NCBI GenBank assembly: GCA_018402585.1
Contig: JAGYIO010000002.1
Coordinates: forward strand, 350,406-414,405
Source of the DNA: Chthoniobacterales bacterium
GTDB lineage: Bacteria > Verrucomicrobiota > Verrucomicrobiia > Chthoniobacterales > JACTMZ01
DNA length: 64,000 nt
Direction: 5' to 3'
Below are positions 16,927-27,100 of the stretch, piece after piece; positions within the stretch are counted from its first letter, which is position 1; every line of letters begins with the position of its first letter. The notes under the pieces were generated by a model. The model was not told the DNA's origin and did not search any database. It saw only the letters and a program-made list of their open reading frames with translations. A program made the position numbers and the translations under genes.

Positions 16927-17484
16927 GTGACGCCTCTTTCTCTGCTTAATTTGCTGCCCCTCGCGGCTGGCTTGCTTTTGATCGGTTGCGGGCAAGCGGC
17001 GCCGGAGACTGCCGTAGTCGGCGCGGAGCCGGTCTCCGCGGAGGTGGTAGAAATCATGGGCTCCGCCTTGGAAGGCGAGGAGGCGCCCTCGGCGGTTCTC
17101 TTGGACTCCACGGTCGAGACGCTCTCTCCCGATGCACTGCCCGGGAACTATCAAGACCCGGAGGTCCCGGAAGTGCTCTACACTTTTGCCGCAGACAAAA
17201 CTTGGGAGGCAGTCTGGCAACCGGAGGATGAATCGCGCGGCCTTTTGATGAGTGGGGTGTACATGGTGGAGGACGGAGGCCTCTTGCATCTCCGCGTACT
17301 TTCTTTCGGGCGGCGAGAGTCTTTCCTGGGTGACGACTGGGATCGGCGCGCCCCGCCGCACCCGCGTCCGCGCGCCTATTTCCGCATCGAGGGCAAGCAG
17401 CTTGTCATGGTCTCGAACAACACCGCGCAGGCTTTCACCATGGCGCCCTTCACCGCGACGTGTTTGGTCAGGCTGGCGGATTAA
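16927..17484 (+). CDS. Lipoprotein of unknown function
   Basis: The 185-residue product starts at GTG (16927) and has a lipoprotein signal (LLNLLPLAAGLLLIGCGQ) with the lipobox LIGC near residue 23. The mature part has an acidic stretch and then a compact beta-rich domain (LYTFAADKTWEAVWQ, GLLHLRVLSFGRRESFLGDDWDRR, YFRIEGKQLVMVS). A longer reading frame upstream overlaps the tRNA and is rejected. No family was recognised. Confidence 0.7.
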   Translation: MTPLSLLNLLPLAAGLLLIGCGQAAPETAVVGAEPVSAEVVEIMGSALEGEEAPSAVLLDSTVETLSPDALPGNYQDPEVPEVLYTFAADKTWEAVWQPEDESRGLLMSGVYMVEDGGLLHLRVLSFGRRESFLGDDWDRRAPPHPRPRAYFRIEGKQLVMVSNNTAQAFTMAPFTATCLVRLAD

Positions 17485-17494
17485 GAATGACCTG

Positions 17495-17523
17495 TTGAGC
17501 GGGGGGAGCCGCGGTGCTATAGC
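17495..17523 (+). promoter_or_regulatory. Probable promoter of the CDGSH gene giving a nearly leaderless mRNA
   Basis: TTGAGC (17495-17500), 17-base spacer, TATAGC (17518-17523). The expected start of transcription falls at about 17530, next to the ATG at 17531. A gggagc/gctccc hairpin overlaps the spacer and -10. Confidence 0.5.
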
Positions 17524-17530
17524 TCCCGGC

Positions 17531-17770
17531 ATGAATGAGCCGCACGTCTGTCAGAAATCGCCCCTCGTGGAGGAGATGGAGCCGGGAACTTACTGGTGGT
17601 GTTCCTGCGGATATTCCGCCACGCAGCCCTTTTGCAACGGGATGCACAAGGACAAGGGTTTCAAGCCGGTGAAGGTTGTCATTACGGAGAAGAAGCGGGT
17701 TGCTTGGTGCATGTGCAAGCACACGGCGTCGCCACCATTCTGCGACGGTTCGCACGCCAAACTGGTTTAA
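17531..17770 (+). CDS. CDGSH iron-sulfur domain protein with two cluster motifs
   Basis: The 79-residue protein contains two C-x-C-x2-(S/T)-x3-P-x-C-(D/N)-G-x-H motifs: CSCGYSATQPFCNGMH (about residues 23-38) and CMCKHTASPPFCDGSH (about 59-74). Each can bind a [2Fe-2S] cluster through three cysteines and one histidine. The first has Asn in place of Asp. Tandem short CDGSH proteins are common in bacteria and are related to mitoNEET/Miner2; roles in redox or iron-sulfur transfer are presumed. It is preceded by its own promoter. Confidence 0.93.
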   Translation: MNEPHVCQKSPLVEEMEPGTYWWCSCGYSATQPFCNGMHKDKGFKPVKVVITEKKRVAWCMCKHTASPPFCDGSHAKLV

Positions 17771-17891
17771 GCCGGCCCGGGGGCCGAGATTTCCGGCTCT
17801 GCGGGATTTTCGCCCGGCTTCCCGCGGAGTTGATCCGGCAGCACTTTTTGGTCATCGTCCGGAAGGAAAAGCCCGCCCGGGCGGCCCGAAC

Positions 17892-18809
17892 GTGAAACCG
17901 AGTCCAAAAAAATTACCCCCGGCCGGAACACTCCCGGACAAGGTGCCCGCGGCGAAGCCGGCGGCGGCGAAGTCAGGTCCGGCCACCGCGCCCGTCGGTC
18001 CTCCGGCCAAACCTGCCCACGCAGTGCTGCCACCAAGACCGGGGAATGTTGGGAGCCCGGTCATCCCGGCGCCCCCCCCCGCGACCACCCGGCGGCCTTC
18101 CAAAGCGGGAAAGATGCGTGTGGCCGGCCTGGCCTTGCTCCTCGCCGCGGTTGCGGCCGGAACGTGGTCGTGGATCAATGCGGAACCCTCCCCGATTCCG
18201 GGGCGCGTTTCGTTCTCCGGGGCCGAAAACGGGGCGGTTGAGATCCGCGTTTTCCGTGGAGAAGACCTCTCGGCCTCCTGGCGGGAGCTGCTGGGCGCGG
18301 CGGAGGTGCGGGCCGCGGAGTTGGCCGACCTCTCGCAGGAGGTGCTGGCGCGGTACCGTCAGGCTTGGCTCGCCTACGACTTAGCGGCGCGGGTTTTCGC
18401 CGTCGCTGCGGAATACAATATGCCCGACTTGGCCGATCTTGGGGCGGAGCGCGATGGGAAGAAAGCAGGCGAAGTCGCGGTGATGGAGGAGTTAAACGGA
18501 CTCGCGGCCGAAAAGCAGGGCTTGGTCACTCTCGAGGGATTATTGGGGGCTCTGCCTGCGCCAACCCAGACCGTGGTGGCCGATGCGCAGGGCTTGTTTG
18601 CTTTGCCGCCGCCCGAAGGCGCCGGTTTTGTCTTGTTGGCCCTCTCCCCATCGGAGTCGGACGGACGGGTTGAGTTGCGTGGCTGGCTTGAGGTGCTGGA
18701 ACTGAGTGCGGACGGCCGCCTGCCGGGCAGGGTGGAATTGTCCGACGAGAACCGGCTCGATGTGGAGACGATCCGTCAGTTTGTGGCCGGAGAGGTGCGG
18801 GCGGACTGA
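17892..18809 (+). CDS. Proline-rich single-pass membrane protein, unknown function
   Basis: The 305-residue product starts at GTG (17892). The first 75 residues are Pro/Ala/Lys-rich and probably cytoplasmic. A transmembrane helix (VAGLALLLAAVAAGTWSWI) follows at about 78-96. The remainder is a soluble domain beginning GRVSFSGAENGAVEIRVFRGEDL, with a helical mid-part and a final beta region (VVADAQGLFALPPPEGAGFVLLALS) that resembles a carboxypeptidase-regulatory-like or similar Ig-like fold. The codon bias supports coding. An in-frame extension to 17676 overlaps the CDGSH gene and is rejected. Confidence 0.65.
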   Translation: MKPSPKKLPPAGTLPDKVPAAKPAAAKSGPATAPVGPPAKPAHAVLPPRPGNVGSPVIPAPPPATTRRPSKAGKMRVAGLALLLAAVAAGTWSWINAEPSPIPGRVSFSGAENGAVEIRVFRGEDLSASWRELLGAAEVRAAELADLSQEVLARYRQAWLAYDLAARVFAVAAEYNMPDLADLGAERDGKKAGEVAVMEELNGLAAEKQGLVTLEGLLGALPAPTQTVVADAQGLFALPPPEGAGFVLLALSPSESDGRVELRGWLEVLELSADGRLPGRVELSDENRLDVETIRQFVAGEVRAD

Positions 18810-18896
18810 AGCGGCGGCCGGAAGACTTTTCTCGGCATCCGGGTCCCTCGTGCGGCCGGGGGGGCGAAATTGGCCCGGCCGCTTTGTGTGGTCTCC

Positions 18897-19418
18897 TCAA
18901 AGGAGGCCGCGGCGCTTCCATTCCCCCAAATTTCCGCCCGCCGAGCGTCGTGCAGTGTCGACCGCCAGCTTAAGCAGGGAGACTTCCCACGCGTCGTCCA
19001 CACTTTCGACCACGGCGCGCCGCGTCTCACCTTCGTCGCGCGCACGGAGCACGGTCTCGGCCACAACTTTGTCGAGCTCTCCGCTGACAATTTCCTCCTG
19101 CAGATTGCTTTTCGTGCATTGGAACCCGTAGCGGAGAAACTTGAGGTCCTCGCCGTTCGCCTCGAGCCAATCGGCAAATTCGCGCGCCTTTTCGCCGAAG
19201 CCTTGGAGCATGATGCGGGCGTAGTTGCCGGGGGATAGGATGCGCGGCCGTTCGGCTTGTAAGGTGCCGCGCCGGAGACGCACGCGATTGACCTCGTCCA
19301 TCAATTCACTGACCAGCACGAAGTCGAAGGCGGTCGACCCGAAGGTCTCGATGAGGCCCGCTGGTTCCAGATGGGTCCGGGTGTTTGCCAGAGCGTAGAG
19401 AAAGCTGTCGCGGTCCAT
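18897..19418 (-). CDS. Conserved-looking hypothetical protein
   Basis: The 173-residue charged, helical protein (RDSFLYALANTRTHLEPAGL, LVSELMDEVNRVRLRRG, NYARIMLQGFGEKAREFADWLE, VLRARDEGETRRAVVESVDDAWEVSLLKLAVDTA) has no signal peptide, membrane segment or known catalytic motif. Length, start codon and composition are consistent with a true gene. It is transcribed divergently from ispH with an 86-base gap. No function can be assigned. Confidence 0.65.
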   Translation of the reverse strand: MDRDSFLYALANTRTHLEPAGLIETFGSTAFDFVLVSELMDEVNRVRLRRGTLQAERPRILSPGNYARIMLQGFGEKAREFADWLEANGEDLKFLRYGFQCTKSNLQEEIVSGELDKVVAETVLRARDEGETRRAVVESVDDAWEVSLLKLAVDTARRSAGGNLGEWKRRGLL

Positions 19419-19504
19419 AGTAGCAGCCAGACGATAAGCGCCCGGGGCGCGGATGCAAGAATGGGCGCAGGTTCCCGTTGGACGTTGGCCCGGCGGGGGT
19501 TAGG

Positions 19505-20722
19505 ATGGTGCTCTCCATGCGTGCCGCTCTCCCGCCCCAACGTGTCAACCTCCGCACCCCCGAGGTCATGCTCGAAGTGCAGGCTGCCGTCGAGTCGCAC
19601 TACCATAGTCCCATGGTCGAGCATCTGCGGGCCTCCGGGGGCGTGGCGACCTTCGGTGATGTCACCGTGCGCCTGGCCAAGCAATTCGGCTTTTGCTACG
19701 GGGTTGAGCGGGCCATCGACCTGGCTTATGCAGCGCGCAAAGTTTTTGCCGAGCGCAACCTTTATTTGGTCGGTGAGATCATCCACAACCCGGAAGTCAA
19801 CGCGCAACTCGCCGCCATGGGGATCTGCACCTTGGCCGGACCGTGCCAACTGGCCGATATCGACAAACTGTCACCCGAGGATGTGGTTATTGTGCCCGCT
19901 TTCGGTGCCGAGGTCGCGGTGCACGAACGGATCAAGGCGCGGGGTTGCCAGATTGTCGACACCACTTGCGGCGACGTCATGAGTGTCTGGAAACGGGTGC
20001 GCCAATACGCCAACGATGGGGTCACTTCGATCATCCACGGCAAGTCCGACCACGAAGAGACCAGGGCGACCAGTTCCCGCGCGCGGTCCGCGGGGGGGGG
20101 CGGTCACTACCTGGTGGTCTACGATTTGGCGGAGACGGAATATCTCTGCCACTATTTGCGCCAGGGTGGCGACCGCGCGGCCTTTCTGGACAAGTTTCGC
20201 GGTGCCTGCTCCGAGGGGTTCGACCCCGATCGGCATCTGGGCAAAGTGGGGGTGGCCAACCAGACCACCATGCTCCGTTCCGAAACTGAAGAGGTGCAAC
20301 AGCGGATCCGTGCCGCGGTCACGGCACGCGATGGGTCGGAAGCCAATTTCCGCGTCTTTGACACAATTTGCGGAGCCACGCAGGAGCGCCAAGACGCGCT
20401 CCTCGACCTGCTCGCCCGTCCGCCCGACCTCATGCTGGTGGTCGGCGGTTACAATAGCTCGAACACCACGCACCTGGCCGACCTGGCCCAAGAAAAACTG
20501 CCGACCTACTTTGTGCTCAATGCGGACTGCCTCGAGTCGCCGCAGCATATTCGTCATTTTGACACCCGCATGCGGCGCGAAGTAACGGCCGGGGACTGGC
20601 TGCCGGCCGGTCCGATTTCTGTCGGGATCACCGCAGGTGCCTCTTGCCCGAGCAACCTGATCGAGGATGTTATTCTCCGCCTCCTCAAGTTGCGGGAGAT
20701 TTCAGCCCCTGAGCAAGCCTGA
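19505..20722 (+). CDS. ispH: 4-hydroxy-3-methylbut-2-enyl diphosphate reductase, long form
   Basis: IspH makes IPP and DMAPP in the last step of the MEP isoprenoid pathway. The about 405-residue protein has the three cluster cysteines in FGFCYGVERA, DTTCGDVMSVW and ASCPSNLIED, plus VGEIIHNPEVN, IIHGKSDHEET and GGYNSSNTTHL. It is longer than the E. coli enzyme (about 316) because of an N-terminal extension and an insert after HEETRAT; such long forms occur in cyanobacteria and PVC bacteria. ATG 19505 and ATG 19517 are both possible. A gggggttagg stretch precedes the first. Confidence 0.95.
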   Translation: MVLSMRAALPPQRVNLRTPEVMLEVQAAVESHYHSPMVEHLRASGGVATFGDVTVRLAKQFGFCYGVERAIDLAYAARKVFAERNLYLVGEIIHNPEVNAQLAAMGICTLAGPCQLADIDKLSPEDVVIVPAFGAEVAVHERIKARGCQIVDTTCGDVMSVWKRVRQYANDGVTSIIHGKSDHEETRATSSRARSAGGGGHYLVVYDLAETEYLCHYLRQGGDRAAFLDKFRGACSEGFDPDRHLGKVGVANQTTMLRSETEEVQQRIRAAVTARDGSEANFRVFDTICGATQERQDALLDLLARPPDLMLVVGGYNSSNTTHLADLAQEKLPTYFVLNADCLESPQHIRHFDTRMRREVTAGDWLPAGPISVGITAGASCPSNLIEDVILRLLKLREISAPEQA

Positions 20723-20920
20723 CCCCGGGCTGCCGCCGAGAAAATCCTCCTCGCGCGGACCGGGGACCGAGGGTGCCGGGAAAAAGAATGCGCGGCTTTC
20801 TCGCTCCACCCGCGGTCAGTCCGCTCCTCGGCAGCGCCAAGAAAATCCCCGTCTCGACGGCCTGGTTTTTGCGCGGATTCTTCTTCGTCTTCCCCCCGGC
20901 AATCTGCTTAAGTCCGCACT

Positions 20921-21244
20921 ATGACAAGAAGCCCGACCCACGTTCTGGACACCGCGAACGGCAAGGCCGCTGCAGGACTCGGTCTTTCCCTTTTGCAAGG
21001 CGATCGGCTGATCTCCCGGTCTGCGAGCAACGCCGACGGCAGGTCTGCGGAACCGCTTGCGCTCAAGCCCCAGCCCGGGGTTTACCGGATTGAATTTTCC
21101 CTGGGTGATTCTTTCCGCCCGCAGGGGGTGGAGTCGCCGTTTCTGGAGCGCGTGCCGGTCCAGTTCAGCACGACGGCCGGTCAGTCCCACCATGTGCCGC
21201 TAGCCGGCACGCCGTGGTCATACTCGACTTACCGGGGCAGCTGA
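20921..21244 (+). CDS. uraH: 5-hydroxyisourate hydrolase (transthyretin-like)
   Basis: UraH hydrolyses 5-hydroxyisourate, the product of urate oxidation, to OHCU. The 107-residue protein has the family's N-terminal THVLDTANGKAAAGL and the C-terminal signature tetrad region PWSYSTYRGS (family YRGS end). Histidines in THVLD and SHHVPL fit the active site. It is the first gene of a purine catabolic run; the 198 bases before it contain no recognised riboswitch. The amidohydrolase begins three bases after its stop. Confidence 0.95.
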   Translation: MTRSPTHVLDTANGKAAAGLGLSLLQGDRLISRSASNADGRSAEPLALKPQPGVYRIEFSLGDSFRPQGVESPFLERVPVQFSTTAGQSHHVPLAGTPWSYSTYRGS

Positions 21245-21247
21245 ATC

Positions 21248-22468
21248 ATGGGCCAGATTCTCCGCAGGGCCGTGGAACGACTCGACTGCCTCGGGCGCAT
21301 CTCCGACCACCCGCACCATTTGGTCAGGACCTACCTTTCGCCCGCCAACCGGCAGGCTGCGGAGTGTCTGCTTGGCTGGATGGCAGAGGTCGGAATGCAA
21401 ACCCAGCACGCGTCGGACGGCACCGTGCGGGGTATTCTTCCCGGTGCCGCACCGGAGGCCAGGCCTCTGCTCTTGGGGTCGCATCTCGACACCGTGATCA
21501 ACGCCGGGAAATACGACGGCGCGCTCGGCCTGACCGCGGTTCTCGCGGCACTGGAGGAACTCCGGGACTTGGGGATGCAGCTGCCGTTTCCGGTGCATCT
21601 TCTCGGATTCTCCGACGAGGAAGGCGTGCGGTTTCAGACCACTTACCTCGGCAGCCGCGGCGTGACTGGTCAGCTGGACCTGGAAACCGCTGCCCAGCTT
21701 GATGCCGCAGGCCAAAGCCAAGGAATTGTCTTGGCGACCGAGGGTTGGCACGACGGGGCGGCCAGTTTCTGTTACGACGAGGGAAACGTCCGCGGATACG
21801 TGGAGCTGCACATCGAACAGGGCCGCGTCCTCGAGGAATTCGACGAGGCCGCTGGTGTGGTCTCCGGTATCAACGGGCAATCGCGCCTGCTGGTGACTTT
21901 GACTGGCCAAGCCGACCACGCCGGCACCACGCCGATGGAGCTTCGGCGCGACTCTCTCCCCGCCGCGGCCGAGGCCATTTTGGCAACCGAGAAACTCGCC
22001 CGGGAACACCCCGGGCTGATGGCCACGGTCGGCAAGATCGAGGTGCTTCCGGGCAGCTCGAATTCGATTCCCCAAATGACGAGCTTCACCCTTGATGTCC
22101 GCCATCCGGTCGATACGGAGCGGGTTCGCTTGCTCAAGGTCTTGGAGGATGCGGTCAGAAAGACGACCGCCACCCGCGGGCTGAAGTTGGATTGGCAGCT
22201 GGTGCAGGAAAATAATGCAGTGATTTGTGACGCAGGGCTGACCGGAAATCTTTGTGACGCCCTCGAACGCGTTACCGGTTCGCGACGGCAGCTGGCCAGC
22301 GGCGCCGGGCACGACGGGGTGGCGATTGCCAAGGTAGCGCCGATCGGGATGATCTTCGTCCGCTGCCGGTCCGGGCTTTCCCATCATCCGGATGAGTATG
22401 CCGCCCCGGCCGACATCGGGGTAGGCATCCGGGTGCTTGTTGAATTTCTCAAATCGCTGCCGCGATGA
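21248..22468 (+). CDS. M20-family allantoate amidohydrolase-type enzyme
   Basis: The 406-residue metalloenzyme belongs to the allantoate amidohydrolase / N-carbamoyl-amino-acid hydrolase / ureidoglycolate amidohydrolase group. Zinc ligands and catalytic acids are visible in LLGSHLDTV, AGKYDGALG, GFSDEEGVRF and ELHIEQG, with DHAGTTPM and the late histidine in SGAGHDG. Because it precedes allantoinase, allantoate is the likeliest substrate (AllC role), releasing ammonia and CO2 and giving ureidoglycine. Its stop overlaps the allB start (ATGA). Confidence 0.9.
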   Translation: MGQILRRAVERLDCLGRISDHPHHLVRTYLSPANRQAAECLLGWMAEVGMQTQHASDGTVRGILPGAAPEARPLLLGSHLDTVINAGKYDGALGLTAVLAALEELRDLGMQLPFPVHLLGFSDEEGVRFQTTYLGSRGVTGQLDLETAAQLDAAGQSQGIVLATEGWHDGAASFCYDEGNVRGYVELHIEQGRVLEEFDEAAGVVSGINGQSRLLVTLTGQADHAGTTPMELRRDSLPAAAEAILATEKLAREHPGLMATVGKIEVLPGSSNSIPQMTSFTLDVRHPVDTERVRLLKVLEDAVRKTTATRGLKLDWQLVQENNAVICDAGLTGNLCDALERVTGSRRQLASGAGHDGVAIAKVAPIGMIFVRCRSGLSHHPDEYAAPADIGVGIRVLVEFLKSLPR

Positions 22469-23724
22469 GCGATTTCGACCTCTTGGTGCATACGCCGGAA
22501 TTCAGTCTGGGGGTACTCGACGGTCTGGTCGCGGCGAGCGGTCCCTCGCTGGCCGGGGTGGCCAAGGAGGTGCTCGAGGTGCCGGACGGGCGGATCGTTC
22601 CGGGATGGATCGATGCCCATGTCCATTTCAACGAGCCGGGTCGGACCGAGTGGGAAGGCTTGGAAACCGGAAGTCTCGCGCTCGCAGCGGCCGGCGGCAC
22701 GACCTTCTTCGACATGCCGTTGAACTCGACGCCTCCGGTGGTCGATGCGGCCTCGCTGGAAAAAAAGCGGCTCCTTGCCGGGGAGAAAGCGCATTTGGAT
22801 TTCGCGCTCTGGGGAGGGCTCACCCCGGACTCGCTCGCCCACTTGGAGGCTATGGCGGAAGGCGGAGCGGTCGGTTTCAAGGCCTTCATGTGTCACTCCG
22901 GACTCGATGAGTATCCATTCGCCGACGCAGCGACCTTAAGGAGAGGGATGAAGATTGCGGCCGGCTTGAACCTGCCCGTTTCGGTCCACGCCGAGATTTC
23001 CCGCGACTTGCCGCGCGCGGGTCACGACATGGCGGCGTGGCTGGCCTCGCGACCGCAGAGCTTTGAACAGGTGGCCATCCGTCTCGCCCTTGATCTCGCC
23101 GGTGAAACCGGATGTGCCCTGCATATCGTCCACGTCACCTGCCCGGAGGGAATTGATTTGGTGACCCGAGCCAAGCAACAGGGAGTCGATGTCACGGTGG
23201 AGACCTGCCCGCATTACCTTTTGCTCGACGAAGAGGACGCCATCGCGATCGGTGCCCCGGCGAAATGCGCGCCCCCGCTGCGCCCTGCGAAAACCGTGGC
23301 GAGAATGCGGGAAAAACTGCGGGCGGGTGAAATCGACACGCTCGGTTCCGACCATTCCCCGTCGAGCCCCGAACTGAAAACCGGCGACGATTTGTTTGCG
23401 ATCTGGGGCGGCATCGCCGGGATCCAACATGGTTACCCACTGCTGCTCGACCGGGAACTTAATCTCACGGGACCCGCCAGCATGAATGTTGCGAAGCGTT
23501 TCAAGCTGCGCGGCAAGGGTTCGCTCACGGTGGGGAACCACGCGGACTTTTCCATTTTCATTCCGGACGATCGACCCATCGAACGGTGCGAGCTTTTGAC
23601 CCGCCACCCGATTTCCCCTTACCTCGGAATGCCGCTCAAGCATCGGGTGAAAGCGACATTTCTGCGGGGCGCCAAGGTGGACACTCAAACAAAAGGCCGT
23701 TTCCTTCGCCCCGATTTCTCCTAG
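22465..23724 (+). CDS. allB: Allantoinase
   Basis: The 419-residue amidohydrolase opens the allantoin ring to allantoate. It has the metal-binding DAHVHFNEPGRTEWEG, a mid-protein GFKAFMCHSG with the lysine that is carboxylated in the dihydroorotase/allantoinase family, SVHAEIS, LHIVHVTC and GSDHSPSS. The GRTEWEG stretch is typical of allantoinase as opposed to dihydroorotase or dihydropyrimidinase. It is translationally coupled to the upstream amidohydrolase. Confidence 0.94.
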   Translation: MSDFDLLVHTPEFSLGVLDGLVAASGPSLAGVAKEVLEVPDGRIVPGWIDAHVHFNEPGRTEWEGLETGSLALAAAGGTTFFDMPLNSTPPVVDAASLEKKRLLAGEKAHLDFALWGGLTPDSLAHLEAMAEGGAVGFKAFMCHSGLDEYPFADAATLRRGMKIAAGLNLPVSVHAEISRDLPRAGHDMAAWLASRPQSFEQVAIRLALDLAGETGCALHIVHVTCPEGIDLVTRAKQQGVDVTVETCPHYLLLDEEDAIAIGAPAKCAPPLRPAKTVARMREKLRAGEIDTLGSDHSPSSPELKTGDDLFAIWGGIAGIQHGYPLLLDRELNLTGPASMNVAKRFKLRGKGSLTVGNHADFSIFIPDDRPIERCELLTRHPISPYLGMPLKHRVKATFLRGAKVDTQTKGRFLRPDFS

Positions 23725-23734
23725 TTTAACAAAC

Positions 23735-24109
23735 GTGCACACTCGGACCGTAGTCTCCAACCGTCACGCTTCCATTTCCGCCTTTTCCGCGGGGCAGGTT
23801 TTTGGAACGGTGGAGGCCCGCGTGACGGTGTTCCGCAAGGACTTCGAGCCACTCGCGGGGGTGGAGTGGCCACCGGGGACCCTCGGCTACGCCAACGAAT
23901 TCCAAGGCGAGCCCTTCCTGGGCAACGAGCGGGCGATTTTGCAAACCCTGCTGCCGATTGATCCGCGCTTTGACCTCGCGATCACTATTTTCCCCTATCA
24001 GCCCGGGGATACGGTCTGGATGGCGCCCTTCGGTCCATCGTCGTTCGCGGCCATCGGCGACGTCCCGCCATCTTATCTCTACTCCAAAAACATCCACCGG
24101 ATAACCTGA
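23735..24109 (+). CDS. Unrecognised protein inside the purine catabolic operon
   Basis: The 124-residue protein starts at GTG (23735), ten bases after allB, and ends seven bases before the xdh start, so it is almost certainly in the operon. It is beta-rich with no signal peptide or cysteines: ISAFSAGQVFGTVEARVTVF, WPPGTLGYANEFQGEP, AILQTLLPIDPRFDLAITIFPYQPGDTVWMAPFGPSSFAAIG. I do not recognise a family. Its position suggests a role in urate, allantoin or XDH function, but it does not resemble the known urate oxidases. Confidence 0.7.
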   Translation: MHTRTVVSNRHASISAFSAGQVFGTVEARVTVFRKDFEPLAGVEWPPGTLGYANEFQGEPFLGNERAILQTLLPIDPRFDLAITIFPYQPGDTVWMAPFGPSSFAAIGDVPPSYLYSKNIHRIT

Positions 24110-24116
24110 AGCTTCC

Positions 24117-27100
24117 TTGTCTGCTTTCATTACCATCAACGGCGACCCGGTCGAGGTCTCATCGGCTCCACTCCACCAAAATCTGTTGGAGTTTCTCCGG
24201 CTTTCCGGCCGCACGGGATCCAAAGGGGGCTGCAATGAGGGCGACTGCGGGGCGTGCACTGTGCTGCTCTTGGAATCCGGCCGGCCGCCGCGGGCCATCA
24301 ATTCCTGCCTCGCCCTGGTGCACTCGTTGATCGGCCGGGAAGTGGTGACCGCGGAGGGACTGGGCGGTAGCGGGCTACATCCGGTCCAGCAGGCGATGAT
24401 CGCAAGCAATGGCTCGCAGTGCGGTTACTGCACGCCGGGATTTGTGTGTTCCATGGCCGAGGCTTCAGCCCGCGGGGTGGCTGGTGATCCGGTGGCGGTC
24501 GCGGACCAGCTCTGCGGAAACCTTTGCCGCTGCACCGGGTATCGGCCGATCCGTGAGGCGATGAGCAGTATTCCGGACGTGCCGATGGCAAGCTCTGCCC
24601 GGCCATCGGAAGCGGGTAGCCCCGCTTATCTGACTCCCGCCACTCTCGACGAGGCGTTGCGATGGAAGGCAGAGCATCCCGACGCGCCTTTCATCGTCGG
24701 CGCGACCGAACTGGCAGTCTTGATCAACAAGCAACACCTGAGGCCGGAGAAGTTGATCTCTCTGGAGCACATCGACCGGCTTCTCACCGTTGAGGAAACA
24801 GAGAGTCACTGGCATATCGGGGCGGCGGTTCCTTTGACCGACTTGGTGGATCGCTTGAAAGGCGAGTTTCCGGCGCTCGACCAGATGTTCCGGCTCTTCG
24901 CCTCGCGGCAAATCCGGCATCGCGCCTCGCTGGGGGGAAACCTGGTGACGGCGTCACCCATCGGGGACTCGGCCCCGGTTCTGTTGGCGCTTGATGCGAC
25001 GGTCACGCTGGCCTCGCTCACCGGAGAGCGCGTGGTGCCACTGGCGGAATTTTTCACCGGTTACCGCCAGACGGTCCTCGCCGCGGGAGAAATTCTCGTG
25101 ACCATCTCCCTCCCGCGGAATCTCCCGGGGCGCTGTGTCTTCTACAAGGTGTCCAAACGGCGGGAGATGGACATCTCGGCGGTCTCGGCTGCCATCCGCT
25201 TGGTGGTGGATGACGAGAAGGTCATCACCGACGCACGCCTCGCCTACGGCGGAGTGGCGGCGACTCCGGCCCGGGCGATGAAGACCGAGCGTTTGCTTGT
25301 GGGGAGAAATTTTCAGGACGCTGCGGGCGATGAGGTATTGCAAGCTCTGGCCGCTGAATTCCAGCCGCTCGATGATCTGCGGGCTTCGGCGGACTATCGC
25401 AAGGCATTGATCCGGGATTTGTTCTTGAAGGCGCTGAGCGGTGCCGAGGACGTGATCGCGGCGCCGGTCATCCAGCCTCTGGAGCCGCGCGATCTGCCCC
25501 ATGAATCCGCCGCCGGTCACGTGACCGGCGAGGCGCTCTACACCCAGGACCTCGGCCTGCGCCGCCACGCGCTGCAGGTTTGGCTGGTGCGCTCCGAGCA
25601 CGCCCACGCACGGTTGACGCGCGTCGATGTCAGCCGGGCACGGAACGCTCCGGGCGTGCGTGCGGTGCTCACGGCCGGTGACATTCCGGGGCACAACAAC
25701 ACGGGCTGTTCGCGGGATGACGAGCCCTTGTTCGCATCGGACCTCGTTCAATTCCACGGTCAGGTGATTGCCGCGGTGGTGGCCGGATCTCTGGAGCAAG
25801 CCCGCCTCGCGGCCCAATTGGTGGTGGTGGAGTATGAGCCGCTGGATCCGTTGCTAGGCATCGAGGCCGCTTTGGAAAAACAGTCGTTCCACACCGATCC
25901 CCACACACTGCGTCGCGGGGCGGTGGACGAGGCCTTGCGCGGTGCACCCCGGGTGATCGAGGGGGATTTTCATATCGGCGGACAGGAGCATTTTTATCTG
26001 GAAAGCCAGGCCGCCCTGGCCGAGCCGGATGGCGACGGGGTTTTTGTTTTCTCCTCGTCGCAGCACCCGAGCGAGACCCAGATGATCGTCTCGGAGGTCC
26101 TTGGCTGGCCGAAGCATCGGGTGGTGGTCGAGTCGCCCCGGATGGGCGGCGGATTCGGGGGAAAAGAAACCCAGGCCAATCCGTGGGCTGCGATCTGCGC
26201 CCTGGCGGCGCACCGCACCGGCTGCGCGGTGGCCATGCAGCTGGACCGGGATCACGACATGGAATGCTCCGGGAAACGTCACCCGTTTTTCGCCCGCTAC
26301 CGGGTGGGTTTCCATCCGGACGGCAGCCTGGAGGCGGCAGATATCCAGCTTTTTTCCGACGGCGGATGGTCGCTGGACCTCTCGCAGCCGGTGAACGACC
26401 GGGCGCTGTTCCATCTGGACAACGCCTACTTCATCCCGCACGTCCGTTTCCAAGGGCGGGTTTGCCAGACCAACGTCACCTCGCACACTGCATTCCGGGG
26501 ATTTGGCGGTCCACAGGGGATGCTCGTGATCGAGGAAATCATCGCCCGGATCGCAGGGGAACTCGGGCTTGCTCCGGATGAAGTCCGCGCCCGGAATTTC
26601 TATCGGGGCGAAGGAGAAAGCAACACCACCCATTACGGCGAGGTGGTCGAAGGTAACCGCCTGGCAAGGATCTGGTCGGAGCTCAAGGAAAGCTCGTCGT
26701 TTGGAAAGCGTCGCGGGGAAATCGCGGAATGGAACACCGCGCATCCTTACCGGAAGCGCGGGCTTGCCATCACTCCGGTGAAGTTTGGCATCAGCTTCAC
26801 GTTGAAGCACTACAACCAAGCCGGGGCCTTGGTGCTGGTCTATGCCGATGGCTCGGTGCAGGTGAACCACGGCGGCACGGAGATGGGCCAGGGACTGCAC
26901 ACCAAGATTCTCGGCGTGGCGATGAGGGAATTGGGGCTGCCCCGGGAGCTAATCCGCCTGATGCACACCCGCACCGACAAGGTGCCTAACACCTCTGCGA
27001 CCGCGGCGAGCTCGGGCTCTGATCTGAATGGCATGGCGGTCGCCGATGCCTGCCGGACCTTGATCGGCCGCCTGATCCCGGTGGCCGCTACGATACTTTC

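Noticed and set aside
20723..20920. Riboswitch upstream of the purine operon
   Set aside because: No purine, 2'-dG or NMT1/xanthine-type core was recognised by eye; nothing to support the call.
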